NCBI GenBank assembly: GCA_017539565.1
Contig: JAFYCS010000062.1
Span: 1-57,828, forward strand
Source: Lachnospiraceae bacterium
GTDB lineage: Bacteria; Bacillota; Clostridia; Lachnospirales; Lachnospiraceae
Length of the DNA stretch: 57,828 nucleotides
Direction: 5' to 3'
Both the position numbers and the translations under genes were made by a program. A model generated the notes under the pieces. The model did no database searches. It saw nothing but the letters and a program-made list of their open reading frames with translations, and was not told the DNA's origin. The number at the start of each line of letters is the position of its first letter. Position 1 is the first letter of the stretch. Shown piece by piece: positions 17,627 to 27,034 of this stretch.

Positions 17627-19074
17627 CAGCCCATCTCCATCTCAAGCTTTATCAGATTGTTCATCTCGGCAGCATATTCAAGCGGCAGCTCCTTGCTGAC
17701 CGGGTTTGCAAAGCCGCTGACTATCATAGCCCTGGCCTCTGCTTCGCTGACTCCGCGGCTCATCATATAAAATACCGCGTCATCGCTTATCCTGCCTATC
17801 TTTGCCTCATGTCCCACATCCGCCTTGTCCGTGCGTATATCCATAGCCGGCACCGTATCGGAACGTGATATGGAATCCAGCATCAGGGATCCGCAGTTGA
17901 CGGAAGCCTTTGAACCTTCGGCCTGCTTACGTATCTCCACACTGCTGCGGTAAGTGCTTATGCCACCGCTCTTGCAGATGGACTTGGTATCGATAAAGGA
18001 AGAAGTATTCTTCCCTATATGTATCATCTTTGCCCCGGTATCCAGGTTCTGTCCCTTACCCGCAAAGGTAACACCGGTAAACTCTCCGTGGGAATGATCC
18101 CCTTTAAGTACCGATGTGGGATACAGATACGAAACATGGGATCCGAAGGATCCGGATATCCATTCAATGGTACCGCCTTCTTCACAGATGGCACGCTTGG
18201 TGTTCAGATTGTACATGTTCTTTGACCAGTTCTCTATGGTGGAATAACGCAGATGCGCGTTCTTTCCCACAAAGAGCTCCACGCAGCCGGCATGCAGGTT
18301 GGCTACGTTATATTTAGGCGCGGAGCAGCCCTCAATGAAGTGTACGTCTGCTCCCTCATCGATTATTATCAGCGTATGCTCGAACTGTCCCGCTCCGGGG
18401 GCATTGAGTCTGAAATAAGACTGCAGCGGTATCTCCACCTTCGAGCCCGGAGGCGCATATACAAAAGATCCGCCGCTCCATACCGCCCCGTGAAGGGCTG
18501 CGAATTTATGATCCGTGGGAGGCACCAGCTTCATGAAGTGGCTGCGTACCATCTCCTCATACTCACCCGTAAGGGCGCTCTCCATATCGGTATATATCAC
18601 GCCCTGGGCTTCCACATCCTTGCGTACGTTATGATATACCAGCTCCGAATCGTACTGTGCACCCACACCGGCCAGCGCCTCGCGCTCAGCCTGGGGTATG
18701 CCCAGTTTTTCAAAAGCATTCTTGATGTCTTCGGGTACCTCATCCCAGCTGGCCTTCATTCCGGTCTTGGGCTTAACGTAAGTAACGATATGCTTCATAT
18801 CCAGCCCGTCGATGGGCGGGCCCCAGTCGGGTATCTCTAACTCATTATATATCTTAAGTGACTTTAAGCGGAAATCCAGCATCCATTCCGGATCGTGCTT
18901 CTCTTCGGAGATGCGGCGGACTATGGCTTCCGTAAGGCCTTCGTCGACCTTATAAAAATCCTCTTCCCGCTCCTCTTCCTTAAAGTCGTAAAGCCCCCGC
19001 TCAACGTCGGCCAGGAGTTCTCCCTTTCTGTCCTCCGCTATGTCTATGGGGCTGTCCTTTCTTGCCTCTGCCAT
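17626..19074 (-). CDS. sufB: Fe-S cluster assembly protein SufB
   Basis: A 482-aa scaffold subunit of SufBCD, of usual length. The family regions YGPPIDGLDMKHIVTYVKPK, YTDMESALTGEYEE, FIEGCSAPKYNVANLHAGCVELFV (Cys-rich strand near the cluster site) and AKIGRISDDAVFYMMSRGVSEAEARAMI are present. It lies 2 nt after sufC, with the sufD start overlapping its stop. Confidence 0.96.
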   Translation of the reverse strand: MAEARKDSPIDIAEDRKGELLADVERGLYDFKEEEREEDFYKVDEGLTEAIVRRISEEKHDPEWMLDFRLKSLKIYNELEIPDWGPPIDGLDMKHIVTYVKPKTGMKASWDEVPEDIKNAFEKLGIPQAEREALAGVGAQYDSELVYHNVRKDVEAQGVIYTDMESALTGEYEEMVRSHFMKLVPPTDHKFAALHGAVWSGGSFVYAPPGSKVEIPLQSYFRLNAPGAGQFEHTLIIIDEGADVHFIEGCSAPKYNVANLHAGCVELFVGKNAHLRYSTIENWSKNMYNLNTKRAICEEGGTIEWISGSFGSHVSYLYPTSVLKGDHSHGEFTGVTFAGKGQNLDTGAKMIHIGKNTSSFIDTKSICKSGGISTYRSSVEIRKQAEGSKASVNCGSLMLDSISRSDTVPAMDIRTDKADVGHEAKIGRISDDAVFYMMSRGVSEAEARAMIVSGFANPVSKELPLEYAAEMNNLIKLEMEMG

Positions 19075-19076
19075 TT

Positions 19077-19820
19077 TTATCCCTCTGTATATTTAGCGAA
19101 ACCGCCTGTGTTTATCTCATCCACAAGGCTTGCATCACCGTGCTTTACTATCTTCCCGTTTACCAGTACATGGGTCTTATCAACCTTGAGCGCATCCAGT
19201 ATACGGGTGGAATGTGTGATTATAAGAAGGCTTCCGCCGCGCTGTTTGAATATATCAACGCCCTTTGATACGGTACGTACCGCATCAACGTCGAGGCCTG
19301 AATCCGTCTCATCCAGGATAGCCAGCTTGGGCTCCAGGATAAGCAGCTGGAATATCTCCGCCTTCTTTTTTTCACCGCCGGAAAAACCTACGTTCAGATC
19401 CCTCTCTACATAGGAAGGATCCATATCAAGGAGCTTGCAGGTCTCCTCTATCTTCTTCTTAAAAGCAAATACCTTTACGGGCTTGCCGGTCCGCTCTCTG
19501 ATAGCGTTTCGAAGGAAAGCTTCCATCGAAAGTCCCGGAACCTCAAGGGGATTCTGGAAAGATAAGAATATGCCTTTCTTTGCGCGGACATCAACGCTGT
19601 CCTTTGTGATATCCTCCCCGTCAAATATAACGCTGCCTGCGCTTACGTTATATACGGGACTGCCCATGATAACGTTGCCCAGGGTGGACTTGCCGGCGCC
19701 GTTGGGTCCCATCAGTACGTGGGTCTCACCCGCAGCGATCTCCAGATCCAGTCCGTGGAGTATCTCCTCGCCTTCTATGCCTGCATGCAGGCCCTGTATC
19801 TTAAGTATGTTTTCAGCCAT
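19077..19820 (-). CDS. sufC: Fe-S assembly ATPase SufC
   Basis: A 247-aa ABC-type ATPase that drives conformational change of the SufBCD scaffold; it is soluble, not a transporter. Walker A GPNGAGKSTL, signature SGGEKKKAEI, Walker B LAILDETDSGLDVDAV and the switch His (LLIITHSTR) are all present. It is the first gene of the operon, with GGAGG 9 nt before the ATG and a 5' leader of only about 17 nt from the promoter at 19844-19872. Confidence 0.97.
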   Translation of the reverse strand: MAENILKIQGLHAGIEGEEILHGLDLEIAAGETHVLMGPNGAGKSTLGNVIMGSPVYNVSAGSVIFDGEDITKDSVDVRAKKGIFLSFQNPLEVPGLSMEAFLRNAIRERTGKPVKVFAFKKKIEETCKLLDMDPSYVERDLNVGFSGGEKKKAEIFQLLILEPKLAILDETDSGLDVDAVRTVSKGVDIFKQRGGSLLIITHSTRILDALKVDKTHVLVNGKIVKHGDASLVDEINTGGFAKYTEG

Positions 19821-19843
19821 ATCGTAAAACCTCCGAACACGTA

Positions 19844-19872
19844 ATTATAACGTAACATTTGTTACGTGTCAA
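19844..19872 (-). promoter_or_regulatory. suf operon promoter with palindromic operator in the spacer
   Basis: Minus-strand TTGACA (19867-19872), 17-bp spacer, TATAAT (19844-19849): full consensus. The spacer is an 18-bp palindrome ACGTAACATTTGTTACGT (19850-19867), with a further half-site ACACGTAA at 19837-19844. The placement between -35 and -10 is that of a repressor site, expected to sense iron or Fe-S status; the regulator is not identified. Confidence 0.85.
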
Positions 19873-19873
19873 G

Positions 19874-21487
19874 TCAGGGCTGCTCTCCGGCTGCCCCTGT
19901 CTGAAGTGCAGGAATCTCCGTCATCTGAAGCTCACTTCCTATGCTCAGATATACTTCGCCGCCGTCCTGATCAACGGCATGCATCACTGTCTCACCGCAA
20001 AGGTTCATCAGCTCTGTAGCGTACCACCATCCCGCATCGGCCAGATCCCTGGATTCGGTCTCACCGGTACTTACATCCACACGCACCAGCTTCTCACTGT
20101 TCTCTGCTGTAAAGTAACAGAAGCTGTCCCTGAATACCACGTTGTATGTGTCACTCATCTTACCTGAGAATTCATCGCCCACAACGCGCTCATCGCCGGT
20201 CCATATATTCAGCGCATGCAGTGAGATGCTCTCACGGTTATAATCAAAAGCCACGAAATACAGATAGTCTTCTGTATGCTTACAGATATCGCATTCATAT
20301 GCGTAATTGTTGCCGTCGGTTATATAACCGTAGTCTTCGCCTGTCTGTGCATCCAGCAGCTCCCAGGTATCGCCGTCATACAGGAATACCATTTCATTGG
20401 CCACTTCGTAACTGTATACGGTATAATCCCAGAGTGTTGTGGTGCTGCCGTTCTTATCAAGACGGATCAGGCGTTCGTAATCCGTATAATATATGGCTCC
20501 GTCAGCCACACAGAAATCCTGCACCCTGTCCTTTATCAGCGACCTGACGCTCCTGCTGTCCATATCCAGGCACAGAAGCTCATCTGTTTCATATCCTGAA
20601 GAATAAACCGATCCAAGACCGAATATCAGGTCTTCCCCGTCAGTACCGAATACCGTCACACTCCTGCCGTCCTCCGGCCTGTACAGAAGCTCCGGTTCCT
20701 TTGCGGAATTCATGTCGGTGATATAGAGTGCGATGCCGGTGCCATCGTCATGTTTGAAAACAACGCGTCCGTTTATCTCCACCGCATTCCATACTTCCTT
20801 AAGATTTTCGACAAGGTTAAAGTCCACGTCCTGTATGGCGAATATCGAAGGATCGTCGTCAGGCCACCATATATCCGCCTCTTCGGCTACCCTGTCGAAA
20901 TGATCGTCCAGCAGTGCCTGCAGAGGATAATCCACTATCTGCGCCGATGTGGATTCCCCCCATCCGCTGTCGTAGATATACGCTTCACTGCCGTCACGGC
21001 CTATATATAAAACATAATTGTAACCGCCCTTGCGGCTTCCGAAATACAGCTCATCCTGAACCAGTATATCGATCCTGAAGTACTGTGCGCTGTCTGACGA
21101 CATAAGCACCACTTCGCCTTCGGTACCGTAGAGCTCCTCTTTCTTTATATAGTTGACTGCGGCGGAACCCCTGATATAGTTTTCCGTCTTGTCATTCATG
21201 TAATAGAAGCCGTCGCCCTCGGGCGCAAAGAAATACTCTCCATCCGGTGAAGTCCAGCCGGTACCTGCCAGATCGGGATCCTTCGTGACAGCCTCCTGCT
21301 CCTCTTCCTGTTCCTGGGCCCGCATCTCCTGAACCTGTGCGTAACAGCCTCTCTTTCCCACTTCGCCGGTTTCAAAGAAACCTTTACAGATAGCAGTGAG
21401 CAATAAAAGATCCGCAACGCCCGTCAGTACGATGGCCGTCATCAGCGAAAACTCCGCACTGCCTTTGTTATCCGATCTCTTTCTCAT
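19874..21487 (-). CDS. Membrane-anchored putative beta-propeller (DUF5050-like) protein
   Basis: A 537-aa protein. One N-terminal hydrophobic helix at residues 15-35 (MTAIVLTGVADLLLLTAICKGF) is followed by a charged Glu-rich stretch. The rest is beta-rich with repeated Tyr/Asp blades such as DGAIYYTDYERLIRLDKNGS and DYLYFVAFDYNRES, like the DUF5050/KWG-type propellers of Clostridia. It is probably anchored in the membrane with the propeller outside. The ATG overlaps the mfd stop (ATGA), so it is translated from the mfd transcript. No catalytic residues are evident and the role is unknown. Confidence 0.7.
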   Translation of the reverse strand: MRKRSDNKGSAEFSLMTAIVLTGVADLLLLTAICKGFFETGEVGKRGCYAQVQEMRAQEQEEEQEAVTKDPDLAGTGWTSPDGEYFFAPEGDGFYYMNDKTENYIRGSAAVNYIKKEELYGTEGEVVLMSSDSAQYFRIDILVQDELYFGSRKGGYNYVLYIGRDGSEAYIYDSGWGESTSAQIVDYPLQALLDDHFDRVAEEADIWWPDDDPSIFAIQDVDFNLVENLKEVWNAVEINGRVVFKHDDGTGIALYITDMNSAKEPELLYRPEDGRSVTVFGTDGEDLIFGLGSVYSSGYETDELLCLDMDSRSVRSLIKDRVQDFCVADGAIYYTDYERLIRLDKNGSTTTLWDYTVYSYEVANEMVFLYDGDTWELLDAQTGEDYGYITDGNNYAYECDICKHTEDYLYFVAFDYNRESISLHALNIWTGDERVVGDEFSGKMSDTYNVVFRDSFCYFTAENSEKLVRVDVSTGETESRDLADAGWWYATELMNLCGETVMHAVDQDGGEVYLSIGSELQMTEIPALQTGAAGEQP

Positions 21488-24400
21488 GCTTCACCGTATC
21501 TGTCGGGATAGAGGCTCTTGAAGCTCTCTATCATCTTAACAGTATTCTCAAGCAGCAGTGCCTCATCGGGCGCTGCCACGCCTACAATATCGTAAGTATA
21601 GATGAATTCCGGCTGGGGTCCCCTCACCAGTTTCATCTCTCCCCTGTATTCATTTATAAGCAGCGGGATCTTCTCCGTTGCAACGGGTGCGTTCCTGTCC
21701 ATCTTGACCCTTATGCGTCCGACGCGTCCTCGCACCTCTGTTATGTACATTGAGGAAGCTGCGGTCTTTGCCAGTGCTATGCGCAGCAGGTTCTCAACCT
21801 GCTTAGGCAGTGCACCGAATCGGTCCTTAAGCTCATCACGCATGGCATCCGCATCAGCCTCATCTGCGATCTGGGCTATACGCTTATAAAGATCCAGCTT
21901 CTGCATCTCGTTTACAACATACTCGGGGGGCAGATATGCATCCACATCCAGGTCTATGGTGCAGCCCACATCCTCCTGTTCCTGCTTCTCGCCTTTTTCC
22001 TCACGTACGGCTTCTTCAAGCATCTTGCAGTACAGATCGTAACCTACGCTCTCGATATGACCGTGCTGCTGCCGTCCCAGCAAAGTTCCGGCACCGCGTA
22101 TCTCCAGATCCCTCATGGCTATCTTAAAGCCGCTGCCCAGCTCGGTAAACTCACGTATCGCGGTAAGACGTTTCTCCGCAAGCTCCTTAAGTACCTTATC
22201 CCTGCGGTACATAAGGAAAGCATAACTGCTGCGGTCGGACCTGCCCACGCGCCCGCGCAGCTGATAGAGCTGTGCCAGACCCATCCTGTCGGAATCGTGA
22301 ATGATCATCGTATTGACGTTGGGGATATCAAGGCCCGTCTCGATGATGGTGGTAGCCACCAGCACATCGATCTCCCTATGGATGAAGGCCATCATTATAT
22401 CCTCAAGCTGGCGCTCGTTCATCTGCCCGTGTGCAAAGGATACCCTTGCTTCCGGTACCAGGGCGGACACCTGTGCCGTCATCTCCTGTATGGTATCCAC
22501 GCGGTTGTATACATAGTATACCTGTCCGCCGCGGCTTAATTCTCTGTTGATGGCTTCACGCACCATCTCTTCATCGTATTCGCATACAAAGGTCTGTATG
22601 GGAAGTCTGTCCCTGGGCGCCTCTTCCAGAAGGCTCATGTCCCTTATGCCTACAAGACTCATATGCAGGGTACGGGGGATAGGCGTTGCCGTAAGGGTCA
22701 GCACGTCCACGTTCTCTTTTATCTGCTTTATCTTTTCCTTGTGGGCCACGCCGAAGCGCTGCTCCTCATCTATCACCAGAAGACCCAGGTCCTTATATTC
22801 AACATCCTTTGAGAGCAGGCGGTGGGTACCGATGACGATATCTATCCTGCCTTCTCTTAAGTCTGCAAGTGTAGCCTTTATCTGTGCCGGGGTACGGAAA
22901 CGTGAGAGCATCGCTATCCTTACGGGATATGCGGCCATGCGCTCGACAAAGGTGGTAAAGTGCTGCTCTGCCAGTATGGTGGTGGGCACCAGGTATGCAA
23001 CCTGCTTTCCGTCCTGCACCGCTTTGAAGGCAGCCCTTATGGCTACTTCCGTTTTTCCGAAGCCCACATCACCGCAGATCAGACGGTCCATGATCTTCGT
23101 GCTCTCCATATCGTCCTTTGTGGCGATGATGGCCTGCATCTGATCATAAGTCTCTTCGTAGGGAAAGAGCTCCTCAAACTCCCTCTGCCAGGGAGTGTCC
23201 TCTCCGAATTCGTAACCGTGCCTTAAGCTGCGCTGCGCATAGAGGCTTACCAGTTCCTTTGCCACGCCTGCAACGGAGGCACGTACCTTTGCCTTGGTCT
23301 TCGTCCATTCGCTGCCGCCCAGCTTGTTAAGCTTTGGCTTCTTACCTGCATCCTTATCCGCATAGAGCTGCACTCTGTCCAGCGAAGAAGCCAGTACATA
23401 GAGGCTTCCGCCGTCGCGGTATTCTATCTTCATGTAATCCTTAAGGATATGCTCTACTTCTATCTTTTCGATGCCGCGGTAGATACCCACACCGTGATCC
23501 TCGTGGATAACGAAGTCTCCCACATGCAATTCGCCGTAGGAGCTGATTTTCTTTCCGCCGCTGTACTTGGGACGCTTGCGCCTGTTCCTGCGCTCTGCAC
23601 CGAATATATCCGTCTCCGCGATCACGGTAAGTTTTATGTCGGGATAGGTAAAGCCCTTGTGTATACGTCCGTATATCGTGACCACTTCCCCGCGGAGCAG
23701 TACTTTATCCGTATCTTCACTGAAGCCTGCTTCCACACCTTCATCGCGAAGATCCTGTGCCAGACGCTCGGCCCTGGATCTGGAAGCGGATACGATGACT
23801 ATGCGTCCGCCTTCCTTCTTAAGGCCCTTGAGATTCTCGGTAAGTGTCGAAAAGCTTCCGTTATAGGAAGATAAGGTACGTGAGTGGATCGAGTAATATT
23901 CCTCATCACCTATAAAGCCCTCGGCGCTGTCGAGTGCGCTTAATGAGACCGATCCGCAGCGCTTAAGCTCTGCAGTGGTCTCCTCCAGGCTGCGGAGTAT
24001 GTCGGCCTGTCCGGGCAGCACATAGCCGCGTTCCAGACGGTTATACATGCTTTCATTGAATTCCTTCATCACCGCACGGCCGTGTTCCCCAAGCCTTACG
24101 GGCTCATCCAGGAATATGAGCGGTGCTTCGGTATAGAGTTTTAAGAAGCTGCCCGTCTCCTCCCTGTCATAAAAGAAACGCAGATAACTCTCAAGATTGA
24201 CGCTGCCGCTGTTATATAAAAGAAAACGTTCTATCTCATCCAGCTGCAGTGATATCCTCTGGGCACCGTCACCCTTGCCGGCGTTTCTCAGTACTTCTAT
24301 CTGCTTCTGCGATTCCTGTTTGATCCTGCGGTAGCCTTCCGCACGGCGGGTCTCGCTTAAGATCATCTCGTTTGCGGGATAGATGCTTATCTCGCTTAAT

Positions 24401-25038
24401 TCTTCGATGGAGCGCTGGCTCTCTGCATCAAAACTGCGCAGCGAATCCACCTCATCACCCCAGAGTTCCACTCTGTACGGATTATCCGAACACAGATCGT
24501 ATACATCCAGGATGCCTCCCCTTACGGAGAACTGTCCCGGAGCCTCGGCCTGATAGCTCTTCTCATAGCCCATTGACACCAGCTTCTGCGATACGGCTTC
24601 AATGTCCAATAAACTTCCCTTTGAAAGTGTAATGACACATTCCCTGTATACATCCGCCGGAAGGCAGTCAGAAAACAGTGCATCGATGGTGGTGACCACC
24701 GCACCCTTCTCTCCCGAAGTGATACGCTTTAAGACTTTGATACGTTCCGTGGCTGTTTCCCTGCCGTTGATATCGGCCTGGTAGAATATAAGATCCTTTG
24801 CCGGATAGACCAGGGTCTGCCTGTCATAGAAAAGGTATTCCTCCGCTATCTCCCTGGCACGGCGTTCCGAATACGTTAAAATAAGGGGATTTCCCACCCC
24901 CTCTGATAATGCGCTGATAAGGTGCAGCTTCGCAGGATCCGCGCAGCCGCACAGCAGGCTGTGTTTATGTTCTGTTATATCCCTTTTGAGCTTTGTAAAA
25001 AAAGGCAGCTCATTTAGCGGGCTGTTCAGTAATCTCAT
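21484..25038 (-). CDS. mfd: Transcription-repair coupling factor
   Basis: A 1184-aa SF2 translocase that removes stalled RNA polymerase and recruits UvrA. Order: UvrB-homology region at the N-terminus; the CarD/RID-like RNA polymerase-binding domain (VHEDHGVGIYRGIEKIEV, about residue 515); helicase motif I GDVGFGKTEVAIRAAF, motif II DEEQRFG, motif III TATPIPRTLHMSL; then ETGLDIPNVNT and QLYQLRGRVGRS motifs; and the C-terminal TRCF domain. The ATG at 25038 agrees with the family start; the ribosome site is weak. The promoter at 25080-25108 is a good match. Confidence 0.97.
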   Translation of the reverse strand: MRLLNSPLNELPFFTKLKRDITEHKHSLLCGCADPAKLHLISALSEGVGNPLILTYSERRAREIAEEYLFYDRQTLVYPAKDLIFYQADINGRETATERIKVLKRITSGEKGAVVTTIDALFSDCLPADVYRECVITLSKGSLLDIEAVSQKLVSMGYEKSYQAEAPGQFSVRGGILDVYDLCSDNPYRVELWGDEVDSLRSFDAESQRSIEELSEISIYPANEMILSETRRAEGYRRIKQESQKQIEVLRNAGKGDGAQRISLQLDEIERFLLYNSGSVNLESYLRFFYDREETGSFLKLYTEAPLIFLDEPVRLGEHGRAVMKEFNESMYNRLERGYVLPGQADILRSLEETTAELKRCGSVSLSALDSAEGFIGDEEYYSIHSRTLSSYNGSFSTLTENLKGLKKEGGRIVIVSASRSRAERLAQDLRDEGVEAGFSEDTDKVLLRGEVVTIYGRIHKGFTYPDIKLTVIAETDIFGAERRNRRKRPKYSGGKKISSYGELHVGDFVIHEDHGVGIYRGIEKIEVEHILKDYMKIEYRDGGSLYVLASSLDRVQLYADKDAGKKPKLNKLGGSEWTKTKAKVRASVAGVAKELVSLYAQRSLRHGYEFGEDTPWQREFEELFPYEETYDQMQAIIATKDDMESTKIMDRLICGDVGFGKTEVAIRAAFKAVQDGKQVAYLVPTTILAEQHFTTFVERMAAYPVRIAMLSRFRTPAQIKATLADLREGRIDIVIGTHRLLSKDVEYKDLGLLVIDEEQRFGVAHKEKIKQIKENVDVLTLTATPIPRTLHMSLVGIRDMSLLEEAPRDRLPIQTFVCEYDEEMVREAINRELSRGGQVYYVYNRVDTIQEMTAQVSALVPEARVSFAHGQMNERQLEDIMMAFIHREIDVLVATTIIETGLDIPNVNTMIIHDSDRMGLAQLYQLRGRVGRSDRSSYAFLMYRRDKVLKELAEKRLTAIREFTELGSGFKIAMRDLEIRGAGTLLGRQQHGHIESVGYDLYCKMLEEAVREEKGEKQEQEDVGCTIDLDVDAYLPPEYVVNEMQKLDLYKRIAQIADEADADAMRDELKDRFGALPKQVENLLRIALAKTAASSMYITEVRGRVGRIRVKMDRNAPVATEKIPLLINEYRGEMKLVRGPQPEFIYTYDIVGVAAPDEALLLENTVKMIESFKSLYPDRYGEA

Positions 25039-25079
25039 GACTCTTATATCCGGTATTCACGGCCTATTTTCCGTCTGAT

Positions 25080-25108
25080 ATTCTACCTTCTTTTGCAGGG
25101 AGCGTCAA
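25080..25108 (-). promoter_or_regulatory. mfd promoter
   Basis: Minus-strand TTGACG (25103-25108), 17-bp spacer, TAGAAT (25080-25085), giving a leader of about 35 nt. It lies just beyond the stop of the PIG-L gene at 25112. Confidence 0.7.
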
Positions 25109-25111
25109 TCC

Positions 25112-26542
25112 TTAAATCCCCCTGCGATGCCTGTCTTTAACGTATACAACGACTCCTGCCGCCAGCAGGATAAACATGATCAGAAGCCCTGTGATGCCAC
25201 CGGCACTTAAAGGCTCCTTTGTCTTTTTGAGAGCCTCTTCCCTTGCCAGTTCCTGTTCCTTCAGCTTCTTTTCACGCTTTGCTTTCTTTTCTTCTTCAGT
25301 CCTGGTCTTTTCCTCTTCAAGACGCGCCTCTTCCTGAAGACGGTCCTGATCATCATAGGATGTGATATGCTCCATCATATCGTTTGAAGTATCTGCTCCC
25401 ACTGTGGTCCTGTAGAGCCCGAACTCCGCGCTGTTGATCTGGTCCGACTTGGGGTCATTCGGATCGTCGGTCACGTAAAACCAGCACCACTGCTGGCTCT
25501 CATGGCAGAGATATGCATCCGCTGCCGCTTCGATGGCAGTCTTGCCTCCCAGGGAGCTTATGGGCTGCCTTAAGTTAAGGCGTATCTTATTCTCCCAGTA
25601 AAGATGGTAATAGGTCTTGGGCACATCCCAGGTCCCGTACTGTGCTGCGGATTCCGGACAGAAATCCGCCTTCATGGAATTTTCAACAGCTTCCTTTATG
25701 CAATCCGCTTTCAGTATATGCGCCACATGGCCGTATTCGCCGTTAAAATCCTGGCTGATCACCACCTGGGGTTTAAAACGCCTTATCTGCTGCGTTATGA
25801 ACTCCGTCCATTTATCCTTTCCGTACAGGGCAGCTGCCGCTTCCACGGTGGTAACGTATTCGTCGGGAGTAAAGCCGGTAACGGGATAATATTTAACACC
25901 CATGGCCCAGAGACCGTTGAGCTTCTCATGCTCCCTGACTATCATCACGTCCCAGTAATTGGTCATGTATACAACCTGAACGCGGAAATTCCTTTCTGCC
26001 GCATATGTCGCGATGGCGCCGCCCAGGAAAAGGCATTCGTCATCTGCGTGGGTAGAAAATACCAGTATGTCCGCCTTATCCGGTGCTGCCTTCCAGGTCT
26101 GCACATCAGAGGGCAGTTTCCCCGGTGAATATACATACACATCGCATAAGCTTGCCCCGGAAGGAAACTCCATCACACACTCGTTTATGCCGCCGTCTTC
26201 TATCGATACATACTCATGCAGGAAACCGTTCCTGCCGCAGCCAAGTGTTGATGCATTGCCCGTGCTGTCACTGTAGCTTAAGTTCCAATCCCCCGGTACC
26301 TTATACCATTTAAGATAGATACCGCCTATGCTCAGGCCTTCGCCCACTTTTATACTCAGGCGGCCACCTGCTCCGAAATCAACAAAAGTACCGCAGTTGG
26401 AATCGCTGAGTCCGGCAGTCGACGCACCGTTACCGGCGGTCAGTACCGCGTCAAGTCTCTGCGCATCACCGTCCTCTGCCCTTGCATAAAGGGGCAGGAA
26501 CAGCATTATTATAAATGTGATCAAAAAACAGTATTTCTTCAT
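25112..26542 (-). CDS. Exported, membrane-anchored PIG-L family deacetylase
   Basis: A 476-aa protein with a cleavable signal peptide (residues 1-22, ending ARA). A beta-rich N-terminal domain of about 130 residues is followed by a PIG-L domain with FSTHADDECLFLGG in place of the usual HPDDE, and EYGHVAHI carrying the third zinc His. A Glu/Lys-rich helical linker and a C-terminal transmembrane helix (GLLIMFILLAAGVVVYV) end it. PIG-L enzymes remove acetyl groups from N-acetyl sugars, so an extracytoplasmic sugar or glycan substrate is likely. It is the last gene behind GT26, TrmO-HAD and trmL, adjoining the trmL stop with no gap. Confidence 0.85.
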   Translation of the reverse strand: MKKYCFLITFIIMLFLPLYARAEDGDAQRLDAVLTAGNGASTAGLSDSNCGTFVDFGAGGRLSIKVGEGLSIGGIYLKWYKVPGDWNLSYSDSTGNASTLGCGRNGFLHEYVSIEDGGINECVMEFPSGASLCDVYVYSPGKLPSDVQTWKAAPDKADILVFSTHADDECLFLGGAIATYAAERNFRVQVVYMTNYWDVMIVREHEKLNGLWAMGVKYYPVTGFTPDEYVTTVEAAAALYGKDKWTEFITQQIRRFKPQVVISQDFNGEYGHVAHILKADCIKEAVENSMKADFCPESAAQYGTWDVPKTYYHLYWENKIRLNLRQPISSLGGKTAIEAAADAYLCHESQQWCWFYVTDDPNDPKSDQINSAEFGLYRTTVGADTSNDMMEHITSYDDQDRLQEEARLEEEKTRTEEEKKAKREKKLKEQELAREEALKKTKEPLSAGGITGLLIMFILLAAGVVVYVKDRHRRGI

Positions 26543-27034
26543 CTATTTCCACTCAAGCTCATGGAGCTGTCCTGTAAGCTCCATACCCTTAAAGCCCTGC
26601 TGCCGCAGTGCCTCATACAAAACAATGTTTACGGAATTTGAAAGGTTTAAGGATCTGGTGCCGGGGAGCATGGGTATGCGTATGCAGTACTCCTCATTAT
26701 CCACCAGTATCTCTTCCGGAATGCCGTGGCTCTCCTTGCCGAACATGATGTAATCGTCCGGGCCGTATTCCACGTCACAATAGGTGCGCTTAGCCTTGGT
26801 AGTGGCAAAGAAGATCTTTGCACCGGGATTCTTTTCAAGAAAATCCGCGTAATTGATATAGCGCACATAATCCAGCTGCGGCCAGTAATCCATGCCGGAG
26901 CGCTTGACCGCGTACTCCGTCAGTTTAAAACCAAGAGGCTCTATAAGATGCAGCCTGGTGCCCGTAGCCACGCAGGTCCTGCCTATGTTTCCCGTATTTG
27001 CAGGTATCTCCGGTTCGTGAAGTATTATGTTCAT
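26543..27034 (-). CDS. trmL: tRNA (cytidine/uridine-34 2'-O)-methyltransferase
   Basis: A 163-aa minimal SPOUT methyltransferase that methylates the wobble ribose of leucine tRNAs. MNIILHEPEIPANTGNIGRT, FGKESHGIPEEIL and IPMLPGTRSLNLSNSVNIVLYEA are the three diagnostic motifs, and length is exactly in range. Its start overlaps the TrmO-HAD stop by 4 bp (ATGA). It sits in an otherwise sugar-related operon. Confidence 0.95.
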   Translation of the reverse strand: MNIILHEPEIPANTGNIGRTCVATGTRLHLIEPLGFKLTEYAVKRSGMDYWPQLDYVRYINYADFLEKNPGAKIFFATTKAKRTYCDVEYGPDDYIMFGKESHGIPEEILVDNEEYCIRIPMLPGTRSLNLSNSVNIVLYEALRQQGFKGMELTGQLHELEWK

